A DNA stretch of 64,000 bases from Streptomyces sp. NBC_01341 (GTDB taxonomy: Bacteria > Actinomycetota > Actinomycetes > Streptomycetales > Streptomycetaceae): assembly GCF_035946055.1 (NCBI RefSeq), contig NZ_CP108364.1:1302001-1366000 (forward strand), given 5' to 3'. The notes under the pieces were generated by a model that saw nothing but the letters and a program-made list of their open reading frames with translations, made no database searches and had not been told where the DNA came from. Positions within the stretch are counted from its first letter, which is position 1. Each line of letters opens with the position of its first letter. A program made the position numbers and the translations under genes. Shown in pieces: positions 42,235-51,298 of this stretch.

Positions 42235-42969
42235 TCAGCCTGGGCCGGTGCCCCGCGCCTCGTCCTCGTCCGCGTCCTCATGGAGGAGTTCCGCGTCGTG
42301 CACCAACAGGGCGATCTGGACACGGTTGTTGAGGTTCAGCCTGGCGAGGATGCGGGAGACGTGCGTCTTGACGGTGGCGACGCTGAGGTGCAGCGCGGCG
42401 GCGATCTCCGCGTTGGAGCTGCCGCGTCCGACGGCGGCCGCGACGTCCTGCTCGCGCTCACCGAGTCCGGCGAACCTGTGCCGCGCACGGGCTCTGCGGG
42501 CCCTGCCGTCATCCGCCGGGTCCCCCGCCGCGCGGGCCATGAGCCGGCGGGTGACGGCGGGCGACAGGACGGGTTCTCCGGCCGCGACCCGGCGGACCGC
42601 CTCGACGATCTGCGCGGGCGGGGTGTCCTTCAGGACGAAGCCCGCGGCGCCGGCGCGGATGGCGCGCAACACCTGCTCATCGGCGTGGAAGGTGGTGAGG
42701 ACGACGACCTCGGGGGCGCCGGGCCTGCTCCGCAGGGCCTCGGTCGCGGCGAGGCCGTCCATGCCGGGCATCCGGATGTCCATGAGCACGACGTCGGGGT
42801 GCACCCGGTCGACCAGGGCCCCGACCTCGGTGCCGTCCGCGCCCTCCCCCACCAGGAGGATGCCGTCGGCCCCGCCCAGCATCAGGGCGAGCCCGGCGCG
42901 CACGAGCGGGTCGTCGTCGACGACGACGAGCCGGACCGGTGGTGTCTCCGGGGGCGTGGGAGTGCTCAT
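42235..42969 (-). CDS. NarL/LuxR-family response regulator
   Basis: A 244-aa regulator. The receiver domain begins VRLVVVDDDPLVRAGL, and the phosphoacceptor Asp is in VVLMDIRMPGMDG. The LuxR-type helix-turn-helix near the C-terminus reads GLGEREQDVAAAVGRGSSN and LHLSVATVKTHVSRIL. ATG 42969 overlaps the kinase stop (ATGA), pairing it with the upstream sensor. Its targets are unknown. Confidence 0.93.
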   Translation of the reverse strand: MSTPTPPETPPVRLVVVDDDPLVRAGLALMLGGADGILLVGEGADGTEVGALVDRVHPDVVLMDIRMPGMDGLAATEALRSRPGAPEVVVLTTFHADEQVLRAIRAGAAGFVLKDTPPAQIVEAVRRVAAGEPVLSPAVTRRLMARAAGDPADDGRARRARARHRFAGLGEREQDVAAAVGRGSSNAEIAAALHLSVATVKTHVSRILARLNLNNRVQIALLVHDAELLHEDADEDEARGTGPG

Positions 42970-44183
42970 GCCGGCCACGGTAGCCGGGCGCGCACCGTGA
43001 AACCGCCGTCGGGCCGGGATCCGTGGTCGAGGCTTCCGCCGGCGAGGGTCGCGCGTTCGGTCAGGCCGATGAGCCCCTGGCCGGATCCGGGGACGGGCTC
43101 GAAGGCGGCGTCGGGGGCGGGGTTGCCGACCTCGATCGTCAGCCCGTCGCCGGGGCCGCCGGCGACGGTGACGCGGACCGGGGCGCCGGGCGCGTGTTTG
43201 CGGGCGTTGGTCAGGGCCTCCTGGGCGATGCGGTAGACGGTGCGCCCGGTGGCGGCCGGTGCCCGGGCCGGTTCGGACACGCGGTTGTCCAGGGTGACCT
43301 CCATGCCGGCCGCACGGGATTCCTCGATCAGGGCCTCCAGCGTCACCAGGGTGGGCTGCGGCCTGTTCCCCTCGTCGCCCTCCCCGGGGGCGCGCAGGAC
43401 ACCGATGATCTCGCGCAGGTCCTGGAGGGCCTCGTGTGCGCTGTCCCGGATGACTCCGGCGGCACGGCCGACCTCGGCCGGTCGTGCGTCGGGCCGGAAT
43501 TCGAGGGCGCCGGCGTGGACGCTGAGGAGTGTCAGGCGGTGGGCGAGCACGTCGTGCATCTCCCGGGCGATGGCCTCACGGGCCAGCCGCTGCGCCTGCT
43601 CCGCGCGGAGTGCCGCCTCGGTCTCGGCCCGGCGTGCCCGTTCGCGCAGGGAGACGACCAGCTGGCGCCGTGAGCGTACGGCCATGCCCCAGCTGAGGAC
43701 GAGGAGGATCAGCAGGGCACCGATGACCACGGAGACGACGAAGGAGGTCTCGGGGTCCGGCCGCAGCATCGGCTGCAGGGGGGTGATGGCGAGGGCGGCC
43801 GCGCCGACGACGGCCACCGGCCGGAACGGCCGGTGCACGGCCAGGCTGAACAGACCGACCAGCGTGGCCCCGGCCGCCGCCGGCTCGACGAGGCTGACGG
43901 CCGTCAGGGCCGCGGCCACTCCGACGGGCCACCTCCGCCGGAGCCACAGTCCGCAGCACGCCGCGGCGCCGACGAGCGAGTCCGCGAAGACGACGCTGTC
44001 GGACGTGGTCGGATCGGCCTCGATCGCCGCGAGGGCGAGCACCCCGATGCCGGCGGCGCACAGGAAGGCCGTGATGTCGACGGCCCAGTCCCGCACGGTC
44101 CGGCGCGCCCTGCCCCGGTCGCCGGGCAACTCGTCGTCGGCCAGGGCCGAGGGCAGCAGCCAGCGGTACTCCGTGCGTGTCAT
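42966..44183 (-). CDS. Sensor histidine kinase (HisKA_3 type)
   Basis: A 405-aa NarX-like sensor. The N-terminal half holds about five to six membrane helices (from residue 32, ITAFLCAAGIGVLALAAI). A coiled-coil linker (residues about 195-225) precedes the dimerisation box with phospho-His in EMHDVLAHRLTLLSVHAG. The ATPase domain ends VGNPAP and GQGLIGLTERATLAGG. ATG 44183 gives MTRTEYRW; the longer frame overlaps Arg-rich noise. No extracytoplasmic sensor domain is seen, so it probably detects a membrane signal. Confidence 0.92.
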   Translation of the reverse strand: MTRTEYRWLLPSALADDELPGDRGRARRTVRDWAVDITAFLCAAGIGVLALAAIEADPTTSDSVVFADSLVGAAACCGLWLRRRWPVGVAAALTAVSLVEPAAAGATLVGLFSLAVHRPFRPVAVVGAAALAITPLQPMLRPDPETSFVVSVVIGALLILLVLSWGMAVRSRRQLVVSLRERARRAETEAALRAEQAQRLAREAIAREMHDVLAHRLTLLSVHAGALEFRPDARPAEVGRAAGVIRDSAHEALQDLREIIGVLRAPGEGDEGNRPQPTLVTLEALIEESRAAGMEVTLDNRVSEPARAPAATGRTVYRIAQEALTNARKHAPGAPVRVTVAGGPGDGLTIEVGNPAPDAAFEPVPGSGQGLIGLTERATLAGGSLDHGSRPDGGFTVRARLPWPA

Positions 44184-44328
44184 GTCGACGAATCTACTCA
44201 GGCGGGGGACACGAAAAGACGGTTGCCGGCCAGGGAGACACCAAAGTCGCACGATCCGAGACTTTCGCCGTGCGCCCGCAGACCGACGGCGGACGCGGGC
44301 GTGCGGCGGGCCGCGCGAGCCTCGGTCC

Positions 44329-44532
44329 ATGAAGAAATTCGTGGAGACGGCCGGGTTCATCGTGTTCGCGCAGGGTGTGGCCGGGCTGCTGCACGAGTGG
44401 ACCGGCTGGTTCCGGCTGTGGGCGCTGGTGGCGCGGCTCGATGTCCTCGGCGGTTACGGGATCTTCGTCAGCATCGTGCTGGTCGTGACCGGCGCAGCCG
44501 TGATGATCGCGGCGGACTCCATCAGGACGTGA
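44329..44532 (+). CDS. Small two-helix membrane protein
   Basis: A 67-aa frame beginning MKKFVETAGFIVFAQGVAGL, with two hydrophobic segments (residues about 8-20 and 41-62), the second reading GIFVSIVLVVTGAAVMIAAD. The ATG lies 145 nt from the divergent sensor-kinase start. Base composition at third positions is GC-rich as for real genes. Its 3' end overlaps the DMT transporter 3' end by 11 nt in the convergent direction. Function unknown; possibly linked to the membrane-sensing kinase. Confidence 0.6.
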   Translation: MKKFVETAGFIVFAQGVAGLLHEWTGWFRLWALVARLDVLGGYGIFVSIVLVVTGAAVMIAADSIRT

Positions 44533-45442
44533 CGCCGGCGTGACGACGTCCCCAGGCGGTGCCCGCCAGCACCAGCACGGCGCCCAGCAGCCCGGGCGCG
44601 CCGAGGCGTTCGCCGCCGATCGCGATGCCGGCCGCGGCAGCCCAGAGCGGTTCCGTACCGAGCAGGAGGCTGACCCGGGACGGCGAGGTGCGGCGTACCG
44701 ACCACATCTGCACGAAGAACGCGAACAGCGTGCAGAAGACCGAGAGGAAGACCAGCCCGGTCCACTCGGCGGCGCCGAACCCCGCCGCCACCGTCCAGGG
44801 CGCCTCACCGGTGCCGGGGACGGCAGCCAGTACGGCGAAGACGGCGACCGCGCCGCCCAGTTGCACGGTGGTCAGGGACAGCGAGTCGGCGTCCTGGACC
44901 GCCTTGATGCGGGCCATGGCCAGGACGTGGACGGTCCGTGCGAGCGCCGCGAGCAGCATCAGGAGATCACCCCCCGAGGGGCGGGTGAAGCCGCCGCCCT
45001 GGGTCAGCAGCATCACGCCGGTGACCGAGAGCCCGGCGGCAGCGAGGAAGGGCCCCGGCGGGCGGACCCGGGTCACCGCGGCCTCCGCGAGCGGGGTGAA
45101 GATCATCGTGAGGCTGATGATGAGTCCGGCGTTGGTCGCCGAGGTGTGCACGACGCCGTACGTCTCCAGCAGGAAGATGACGCTGAGGACGAGGCCCAGG
45201 AGACTTGCGCCGCGCCACTGGGCCACCCGCAGGGTGCGGAGCCCGCGCCACCCGGCGACGGCCAGGACCGGCAGCACGATCGCGAAGCGGAGGACGAGGA
45301 CGGCTACCACGGTGTGGGTGGTGGTGATGCCCTTGGCCGCGAGATAGCTGGCGCCCCAGACCGCGGCGACGAGCAGCAGCGGAAGGTCGGCGACGAACGC
45401 GCGGCGCGAGGGGGCGCGGGCGGGCAGGACGGCGGACGACAC
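44522..45442 (-). CDS. EamA/DMT-family transporter
   Basis: A 306-aa inner-membrane protein with about ten helices and two EamA halves. The first begins LLLVAAVWGASYLAAKGITT with the family WG motif; the second has GLVFLSVFCTLFAFFVQMW and ends GLLGAVLVLAGTAW. GTG 45442 with AGGAG 7 nt upstream is chosen over the longer ATG frame. Divergent from a TetR-type regulator 225 nt away, so its export function is probably controlled by it. Confidence 0.87.
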   Translation of the reverse strand: MSSAVLPARAPSRRAFVADLPLLLVAAVWGASYLAAKGITTTHTVVAVLVLRFAIVLPVLAVAGWRGLRTLRVAQWRGASLLGLVLSVIFLLETYGVVHTSATNAGLIISLTMIFTPLAEAAVTRVRPPGPFLAAAGLSVTGVMLLTQGGGFTRPSGGDLLMLLAALARTVHVLAMARIKAVQDADSLSLTTVQLGGAVAVFAVLAAVPGTGEAPWTVAAGFGAAEWTGLVFLSVFCTLFAFFVQMWSVRRTSPSRVSLLLGTEPLWAAAAGIAIGGERLGAPGLLGAVLVLAGTAWGRRHAGVTS

Positions 45443-45667
45443 GTTGTTCTCCTGGTTCTCCACAGCGGGATCGGTGTGGAGACTTCGCCGGCTCGCACGG
45501 GGAGCGATCACCGTACCGAACGGACGGACGCCCCGGGAACCGCAGTCCGAAGGATGGCCCCGGCGCGCGGCCCAGGGGGTTGTCACCGGCCCGAACCGGT
45601 GTCCCCGCGGCGCCGGCTCCTCCTAGAATGTCGGCCTTGGGACGCTCGGACACACGGAGTTGGGCAC

Positions 45668-46312
45668 ATGGGTGGAGCGCGGCTGGACGGACGGGTCGAG
45701 CGGGGGAACCAGACCAGGCAACTGGTGCTGGGGCGCGCGGTCCACGTCGCCTCGACCGAGGGGCTGGAGGGGCTGTCGCTCGGTCGGCTGGCCACCGAGC
45801 TCAAACTGAGCAAGAGCGGTGTGTTCGCCCTGTTCGGCTCCAAGGAGGAACTGCAGCTCGCCACCGTCCGCGCCGCCGTGAGCGTCTTCGTCGAGCACGT
45901 GCTGACACCGACCCGGGCGGCGCCGCCGGGACTCGGCCGCGTCTGGCGCATGTGCGAGAGCTGGCTCTCCTACTCGCAGCGCCGGGTGTTCAGCGGCGGC
46001 TGTTTCTTCTACGCGACCATCGCCGAGTTCGACTCCCGGGAGGGCAAGGTGCACGACGCCCTGGCCTCCACGCAGACCGGCTGGGTCACCTTCGTGGAGG
46101 AGACGATCGAGGAGGCCCGGGTGCGGGGCGAGCTCGCGGCGGACACCGACGTCTCCCAACTCGCCTTCGAGCTCATCGCGTTCATGGAACTGGCCAATGC
46201 GGAGTCGGTCCTGCACAACAACAGCCCCGGCTACGCGAAGGCTGCGCGGGCCATCCTGGGCCGGCTGCGCGCCGCCGCCCCCGACCCGGCGTTGCTTCCT
46301 CCGGCCCCCTGA
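45668..46312 (+). CDS. TetR-family transcriptional regulator
   Basis: A 214-aa regulator. The N-terminal helix-turn-helix (residues about 20-60) shows LSLGRLATELKLSKSGVFAL-type spacing: GLSLGRLATELKLSKSGVF, then LFGSKEELQLATV. The C-terminal ligand domain is of the TetR_C type with YSQRRVFSGGCFF. ATG 45668 is preceded by GGGCAC. It likely represses the divergent DMT transporter and itself. Confidence 0.9.
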   Translation: MGGARLDGRVERGNQTRQLVLGRAVHVASTEGLEGLSLGRLATELKLSKSGVFALFGSKEELQLATVRAAVSVFVEHVLTPTRAAPPGLGRVWRMCESWLSYSQRRVFSGGCFFYATIAEFDSREGKVHDALASTQTGWVTFVEETIEEARVRGELAADTDVSQLAFELIAFMELANAESVLHNNSPGYAKAARAILGRLRAAAPDPALLPPAP

Positions 46313-46365
46313 GACGCTCCCCGCGAACCGCCGGAGGGCCTCGTCCGGACGGCGCACACGCCCGC

Positions 46366-46989
46366 TCAGAGGTCGCGCTCGAAGGTCCCGAACCGTGCGC
46401 GGCCCCCCGCCCGGTAGGTCTGGATCGCGATGCCACTGCCGGTGGTCCTGGCATCCAGCAGTTCGAACTCCGTCGGCTGTCCGCCCTCCGGGAAGAGCCG
46501 TCGGCCCGTGCCCAGGTAGACCGGGTGGACGAGCAGGTTGTACTCGTCGATCAGGCCGTGCGCCATCAGGGACTGCGCGAGGGCGCCGCTGCCGTGGATC
46601 TGCAGCTCGCCCTCCTCCGTCCGTTCCTTCAGTCCGGCGATCTCGGCGGGCACGTCACGCGCGATGACGGTGGTGTTCTCCCAGTCCGGGTCGGTGAGGG
46701 TGGTGGACACGACGTGCTTGGGCAGAGTGTTGAGCCGGGAGGCGACCGGGTCCTCCGGATCGGTGACCCGGGGCCAGTAGGAGGCGAAGATGTCGTACGT
46801 GCGCCGCCCCAGGAGATAGGCACCCGAGCGGTCGAAGACCTCTCCGATGAAGGCGCCCATGTCCGCGTCCGCGAACGGCACCAGCCATCCGCCGTGCTCG
46901 AATCCTCCGGTGGTGTCCTCGTCCGGTCCCCCGGGGGCCTGCATCACGCCGTCGAGTGACACGAACGTGGTGAGCGTCAGCTTCGCCAT
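46366..46989 (-). CDS. Dihydrofolate reductase-family (RibD C-terminal-like) protein
   Basis: A 207-aa reductase-fold protein of the YyaP/RibD C-terminal type: FVSLDGVMQAPGGPDEDTTGG, LLGRRTYDIFASYWP and LQIHGSGALAQSLM, ending with a VHPVYLGTGRRLF segment. Such proteins bind NADPH in a dihydrofolate-reductase fold; the substrate is unknown. Monocistronic. Confidence 0.9.
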   Translation of the reverse strand: MAKLTLTTFVSLDGVMQAPGGPDEDTTGGFEHGGWLVPFADADMGAFIGEVFDRSGAYLLGRRTYDIFASYWPRVTDPEDPVASRLNTLPKHVVSTTLTDPDWENTTVIARDVPAEIAGLKERTEEGELQIHGSGALAQSLMAHGLIDEYNLLVHPVYLGTGRRLFPEGGQPTEFELLDARTTGSGIAIQTYRAGGRARFGTFERDL

Positions 46990-47187
46990 GATCCTGCTCC
47001 TTCACCTCGCTGCCGCGTGTCCGGCAGTCCGCGCGCCTGTGCTTGTCATGACCCCACTGTCGGGCGGAACTCATCGGTGCGCCCGGCGGGGCTCCACCGC
47101 ACCCGTCCGGTGGCGGTTCCCCGCGCCGCGTCCCCCGGTGACCCGGCCTACGCTGGCGGGGACGGCACGCGAACGAAACGGGAGACC

Positions 47188-48024
47188 ATGAGCCAGACAC
47201 CGACCCCGGTCCGCAACCTCCGCGACGGAAGCACCGTCCCCGCCGTGGGCCTCGGCACCTGGCCGCTCGACGACGAGGACGCGGAGAAGGCCGTGGCCGG
47301 AGCGCTCGGCATCGGCTACCGGCTCGTGGACACGGCGCTGAACTACGGCAACGAGCGGGGCACGGGCCGCGGTATCGCCCGCGCGGGGGTACCGAGGGAG
47401 GAGCTGTTCGTCACGACGAAGGTCCCGGGCCGGCACCACGGCTACGAGGAGACGCTGGCCTCGTTCGAGGAGTCCCGGAGCAACCTGGGACTGGAGTACG
47501 TCGACCTGTACCTCATCCACTGGCCGCTGCCCCGGGTCGACAGGTACGTGGACACCTGGAAGGCCATGATCAAGCTTCGCCGGGACGGACTCGTCCGCTC
47601 GATCGGCGTCTCCAACTTCACGGCGGCCCACCTGGACCGGCTGGAGCGCGAGACGGGCGTCCTGCCGGCGGTGAACCAGATCGAGATGCACCCCCTGCTC
47701 CCGCAGGAGGAGCTGCGGGCCGTGCACACGGCGAAGGGCATCGTCACGGAGAGCTGGAGCCCGCTGGCCCGGGGGCGTCAGGTCCTGGAGACCCCCGAGG
47801 TGATCGCGGCCGCCACCAACCACGGCGTGACGCCCGGCCAGGTGGTGTTGAGGTGGCACACCCAGCTGGGTGCCGTGCCGATTCCCAAGTCCGCGGACCC
47901 GGGGAGGCAGCGGGAGAACCTCGACCTGTTCGGGTTCGAGCTCACACAGCGGGAACTCGACCTCATCGGGGCCCGGCCCCCGCACCGCTTCGGCGGGGAC
48001 CCCGACACGCACGAGGAGTTCTGA
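47188..48024 (+). CDS. Aldo/keto reductase
   Basis: A 278-aa NADPH-dependent reductase with the AKR tetrad: Asp in LVDTALNYGNE, Tyr in the same segment, Lys in VTTKVPG and His in YLIHWPLP. The GVSNF and IPKSADPGRQREN motifs bind cofactor. ATG 47188 follows GGGAGA. A bidirectional hairpin lies after the stop. Confidence 0.93.
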   Translation: MSQTPTPVRNLRDGSTVPAVGLGTWPLDDEDAEKAVAGALGIGYRLVDTALNYGNERGTGRGIARAGVPREELFVTTKVPGRHHGYEETLASFEESRSNLGLEYVDLYLIHWPLPRVDRYVDTWKAMIKLRRDGLVRSIGVSNFTAAHLDRLERETGVLPAVNQIEMHPLLPQEELRAVHTAKGIVTESWSPLARGRQVLETPEVIAAATNHGVTPGQVVLRWHTQLGAVPIPKSADPGRQRENLDLFGFELTQRELDLIGARPPHRFGGDPDTHEEF

Positions 48025-48033
48025 CCCGGCCGG

Positions 48034-48063
48034 CCCGGCGGCCCACCGTGCCGGGCCGCCGGG
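48034..48063. terminator. Bidirectional hairpin between convergent genes
   Basis: Perfect 11-bp stem (CCCGGCGGCCC, 48034-48044, complement at 48053-48063), loop 8 nt, 10 nt after the aldo/keto reductase stop and 22 nt beyond the end of the opposite gene. Confidence 0.75.
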
Positions 48064-48084
48064 GCCCGCCGCGGGCACCCGGGG

Positions 48085-48414
48085 TCACCGGTTGCGCGGG
48101 GTGACCTCCGCCATCCGGGACCAGTCGTCGCCGGGCACGTCGACGTTGATGATCTCCGGAACCTCCGTGACGAGATCGGACATGGTGTCGATCGCCGCCT
48201 TGAAGTGCTCCGAGTTCACGTGTGCCACGCCCGCCTCCTGGGAGGCGAAGGCTTCGAGCAGGACGAACTGGTCCGGATTCTCGACGCTGTAGGACCAGTC
48301 GAAGAAGAGGTTGCCCGGCTCCTGACGGGTGGCCAGGGTGAATGCCTCCATGGCGGGCAGCCAGTTGTCCCGCTCGGCGGTACGCACGGTGAACTTGACG
48401 GCGATGAAGATCAT
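48085..48414 (-). CDS. Putative quinol monooxygenase (ABM domain)
   Basis: A 109-aa antibiotic-biosynthesis-monooxygenase fold protein. ATG 48414 gives MIFIAVKFTVRTAERDNW; the family pattern FTLATRQEPGNLFFDWSYS and QFVLLEAFASQEAGVAHVNS follows. Family members oxidise quinols or act on small aromatics without cofactor. Lone gene. Confidence 0.85.
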   Translation of the reverse strand: MIFIAVKFTVRTAERDNWLPAMEAFTLATRQEPGNLFFDWSYSVENPDQFVLLEAFASQEAGVAHVNSEHFKAAIDTMSDLVTEVPEIINVDVPGDDWSRMAEVTPRNR

Positions 48415-48502
48415 GGCGTCTCCAGGTCGGTAGGGCGGCGTTCCGGCCAGGGTCCCATATGCCCGCAGGACGGGCACGAACCGGCACACCAGCCCACGGG
48501 CG

Positions 48503-49618
48503 CTACCCGCCGAGCTCCTCGTGACGGGTGGTCAGCCGCGCCGCGCCCTCCTCGGTGAGCGAGCCGAAGAGCCGGAGCCGCGAGATCCCGCCGTCAGGGT
48601 GGATGTCGATCCGGACATGCGTACCACGCACCGGTGCGGGCAGCACGAACCGGTGGTTCGTGTCCGGCTGCAGCCGCGTGCGGGGCAGGAGTTCGGTCCA
48701 CGGCGCGTCCTCCCCCTCGCTCACGGAGACCGTCGCCCAGCCGGCCGCGTTGCCCTTCAGGTAGGCCGTGTCGATCTCCAGCGCCCGGATCTCGGACTCC
48801 TCGGCCAGCCGGTAGCGGATCCAGTCGTTGCCCTTGTCCCTGCGGCGGCGGGTCTCCCAGCCGTCGTCCATCTTGCGGGAGCGGCCCGGCGCGATGGTGT
48901 TGGTCGCCGGGGAGTAGAAGCGGTCGGAGGCGTCCTCGACCTGCCCGCCGTTCTCCAGGGCGACGAGGTCGAACGTGCCGAGGGCCGCCAGCCACGCGGG
49001 GTCGGGGGCGACCTCGCCGTGGACCCGCAGCCGGGCGATGCCTCCGTCGGGGTGCTGGTTGACGCGCACATGGGTGAAGCGCCGGCCGGCGTCGACCGCG
49101 AAGCCGTTGGCCGCGTGTCCGCCGACGGGTGTACGGGGGAGCAGGGTCGTCCACTCCACTCCGGGGGCCAGAAGGTCCTCGGGGGACGGGGAGCCCGGCA
49201 GCGAGGTCGCCTCCACGGAGACGGACTGCGGGTAGTTGCCGCGGAAATGGGCGGTGTCGACGACGATGCCCCGTACGACGCCGGGTGCGCCGAGGCGCAC
49301 GAGAGCCCAGTCGTGGTCCGCGTCGGTGGGGTGCGGCTCGGCGGCGCTCGCGCCGCGCCGGCGGCGGGTCTCCCAGCCGTCCATGATCTTGCCCTTGTGT
49401 CCGAAGCGCTCCGGGTCGAACTCCGCCGGTTCCGGCTTCAGCATGTTCTCGCGTTCGGCGAAGAACTCGTCGTTGGCGGCGATGACGCCGCCGCCGAGCC
49501 GCCGGTCGGCCAGGTCCACGAGGGAGGTGAAGGCGAAGTCGGCGGTGCGGTAGTCGGCGTACGGGTCGCCGCCCGCGTACGGGTGCGCGTCGCCGGTGAA
49601 GTGCGGTGTCGCTGTCAT
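48503..49618 (-). CDS. alc: Allantoicase
   Basis: A 371-aa allantoicase (allantoate amidinohydrolase), splitting allantoate to ureidoglycolate and urea. Two homologous allantoicase domains are visible: GKIMDGWETRRRRG with DWALVRLGAPG in the first and RKMDDGWETRRRRDKGNDW in the second; each ends with HVRVNQHPDGGIARLRV and VRIDIHPDGGISRLRL. ATG 49618 lies 2 nt after the allantoinase stop, so they are cotranscribed. The neighbouring IclR-type regulator and the upstream palindrome suggest repression unless allantoate or a related ligand is present. Confidence 0.95.
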   Translation of the reverse strand: MTATPHFTGDAHPYAGGDPYADYRTADFAFTSLVDLADRRLGGGVIAANDEFFAERENMLKPEPAEFDPERFGHKGKIMDGWETRRRRGASAAEPHPTDADHDWALVRLGAPGVVRGIVVDTAHFRGNYPQSVSVEATSLPGSPSPEDLLAPGVEWTTLLPRTPVGGHAANGFAVDAGRRFTHVRVNQHPDGGIARLRVHGEVAPDPAWLAALGTFDLVALENGGQVEDASDRFYSPATNTIAPGRSRKMDDGWETRRRRDKGNDWIRYRLAEESEIRALEIDTAYLKGNAAGWATVSVSEGEDAPWTELLPRTRLQPDTNHRFVLPAPVRGTHVRIDIHPDGGISRLRLFGSLTEEGAARLTTRHEELGG

Positions 49619-49620
49619 GG

Positions 49621-50964
49621 TCAGTGGTTCCTCTCCAGGAGACGGCCGGCCGGTTCGGCGAGTTCGCCGTCCGCCGCGATCCGGCTGCCGCGGAGCCAGG
49701 TGGACTTGACGACACCGTGCAGGGTCCGTCCGGCGTAGGCGGTGACCTGGTTGCGGTGGAAGAGTCCGGCGGGGTCGACGGTGAAGGTCTCGTCGGGTGC
49801 GAGCACGGCGAAGTCGGCGTCCCGGCCCGCCTCGATGGCGCCCTTGCGGGTCAGTCCGGCGAGGGCGGCGGGGGCGGCGGACATCCAGCGGACGACGTCG
49901 TCCAGGGTGTGTCCACGCCGGCGCGCCTCGGTCCAGATGGCGGGCAGGCCCAGTTGGAGCGACGAGATCCCGCCCCAGGCGGAGGCGAAGTCGGGCGTCT
50001 TGAGGTCGGTGGTGCACGGGGAGTGGTCGGAGACGATGCAGTCGATCGTGCCGTCGGCGAGCCCTTCCCAGAGGGCGTCCTGGTTGGCGGCCTCACGGAT
50101 CGGCGGGCAGCACTTGAACTCCGTTGCCCCGTCCGGGACTTCCTCGGCGGTCAGCGTGAGGAAGTGCGGGCAGGACTCCACCGTGACGCGCACACCCTCA
50201 CGCCTGGCGGCCGCGATCAGCGGGAGAGCGTCGCTGGAGGACAGGTGCAGCACGTGGACCCGGGCGTTCAGGCGCCTCGCGTGGGCGATCAGACCCTCGA
50301 TCGCGGCGTTCTCCGCGTCACGCGGCCGGGACGCCAGGAAGTCCGCGTACTTCTCCCCGCTCCGCTGCGGAGCGTCGGCCAGGTGGTGGGGATCCTCGGC
50401 ATGCACGATCAGCAGACCGCCGAAACCGGCGATCTCCGCCATGGACCGGGCCAGCTGCTCCTGGTCCAGCTCGGGAAACTCCTCCACCCCGGACGGCGAC
50501 AGGAAACACTTGAAGCCGAAGACCCCCGCCTCGTACAGCGGACGCAGATCCTTGACGTTGGACGGCAGCGCGCCGCCCCAGAAACCGACGTCGACGTGCG
50601 CCTTGGGGGCGGCGACCTGTTGCTTCACCCGCAGGTGCTCGACCGTGGTGGTCGGCGGGAGGGAGTTCAGGGGCATGTCGAGGAGGGTCGTGATGCCGCC
50701 CGCCGCGGCCGCGCGCGTGGCGGTCCAGAAGCCCTCCCACTCGGTGCGCCCGGGGTCGTTCACATGGACGTGGGTGTCGACCAGGCCCGGCAGGATCACG
50801 TCGTCGCCGAAGTCCTCGACTCGGGCGCCGCCCGGCACCTCGGCGTCGTAGGGCAGGACGGCCTCGATCTCCCCGTCCGCGACGGACACCGCTGCGGCGC
50901 GGGTTCCCTCAGGGGTGACGACACGCGTCGAGCGGAGTACCAGTTTCGGGTCCACACCGGGCAC
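49621..50964 (-). CDS. allB: Allantoinase
   Basis: A 447-aa cyclic amidohydrolase that opens allantoin to allantoate. Metal motif HVHVNDPG, the carbamylated Lys in [10 protein letters not shown], metal His in VHAEDPHH and [10 protein letters not shown], and [11 protein letters not shown] with the catalytic Asp. GTG 50964 has GAGGAG 6 nt upstream. It heads the allB-alc operon. A perfect 17-nt palindrome lies only 21 nt upstream. Confidence 0.95.
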   Translation of the reverse strand: MPGVDPKLVLRSTRVVTPEGTRAAAVSVADGEIEAVLPYDAEVPGGARVEDFGDDVILPGLVDTHVHVNDPGRTEWEGFWTATRAAAAGGITTLLDMPLNSLPPTTTVEHLRVKQQVAAPKAHVDVGFWGGALPSNVKDLRPLYEAGVFGFKCFLSPSGVEEFPELDQEQLARSMAEIAGFGGLLIVHAEDPHHLADAPQRSGEKYADFLASRPRDAENAAIEGLIAHARRLNARVHVLHLSSSDALPLIAAARREGVRVTVESCPHFLTLTAEEVPDGATEFKCCPPIREAANQDALWEGLADGTIDCIVSDHSPCTTDLKTPDFASAWGGISSLQLGLPAIWTEARRRGHTLDDVVRWMSAAPAALAGLTRKGAIEAGRDADFAVLAPDETFTVDPAGLFHRNQVTAYAGRTLHGVVKSTWLRGSRIAADGELAEPAGRLLERNH

Positions 50965-51298
50965 CTGTGCTCCTCACGCAGAAATTCAACGAACTGTTGA
51001 AGGAGTCTTCACTCGGGGAAGCGACCCGTCAAGAGCCCCCCTCCCTGCCGGACGGCAACCTGGAAAGCACACCGTCTCGATTGGACATTTCCACGAAGTA
51101 AAAGTTCATTTTCGCCAGACGGAACGTAGAATGGACCAGGAGAGGCGTCACCCGGCTGCCGGCCGAACGCGCGCCGGACCGTCGACACCAGGACAAAACA
51201 GGTCCTGACCGGCAAGGACGCCGCACCGGGAGCAGTGGGCCGATCGGGAACGGCCCGGTAGGCTGCTGCCTTGCCTCCGCTTCGAAAGGACCGTTGAC
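50965..51298. other. Divergent promoter region allB / IclR regulator
   Basis: 334 nt between allB (leftward) and the IclR-family gene (rightward). It holds the palindrome at 50985-51001 and an AT-richer patch at 51078-51125 that may contain promoter elements. No ORF. Confidence 0.6.
50985..51001. promoter_or_regulatory. Candidate AllR operator upstream of allB
   Basis: TTCAACGAACTGTTGAA: perfect 6-bp dyad with 5-nt spacer, 21 nt before the allB GTG. It is 13/17 identical to ATCAACAAACCATTGAA upstream of malate synthase. In Streptomyces coelicolor the IclR-type AllR is known to control allantoin genes and linked glyoxylate genes, so a shared site is expected. Confidence 0.7.
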
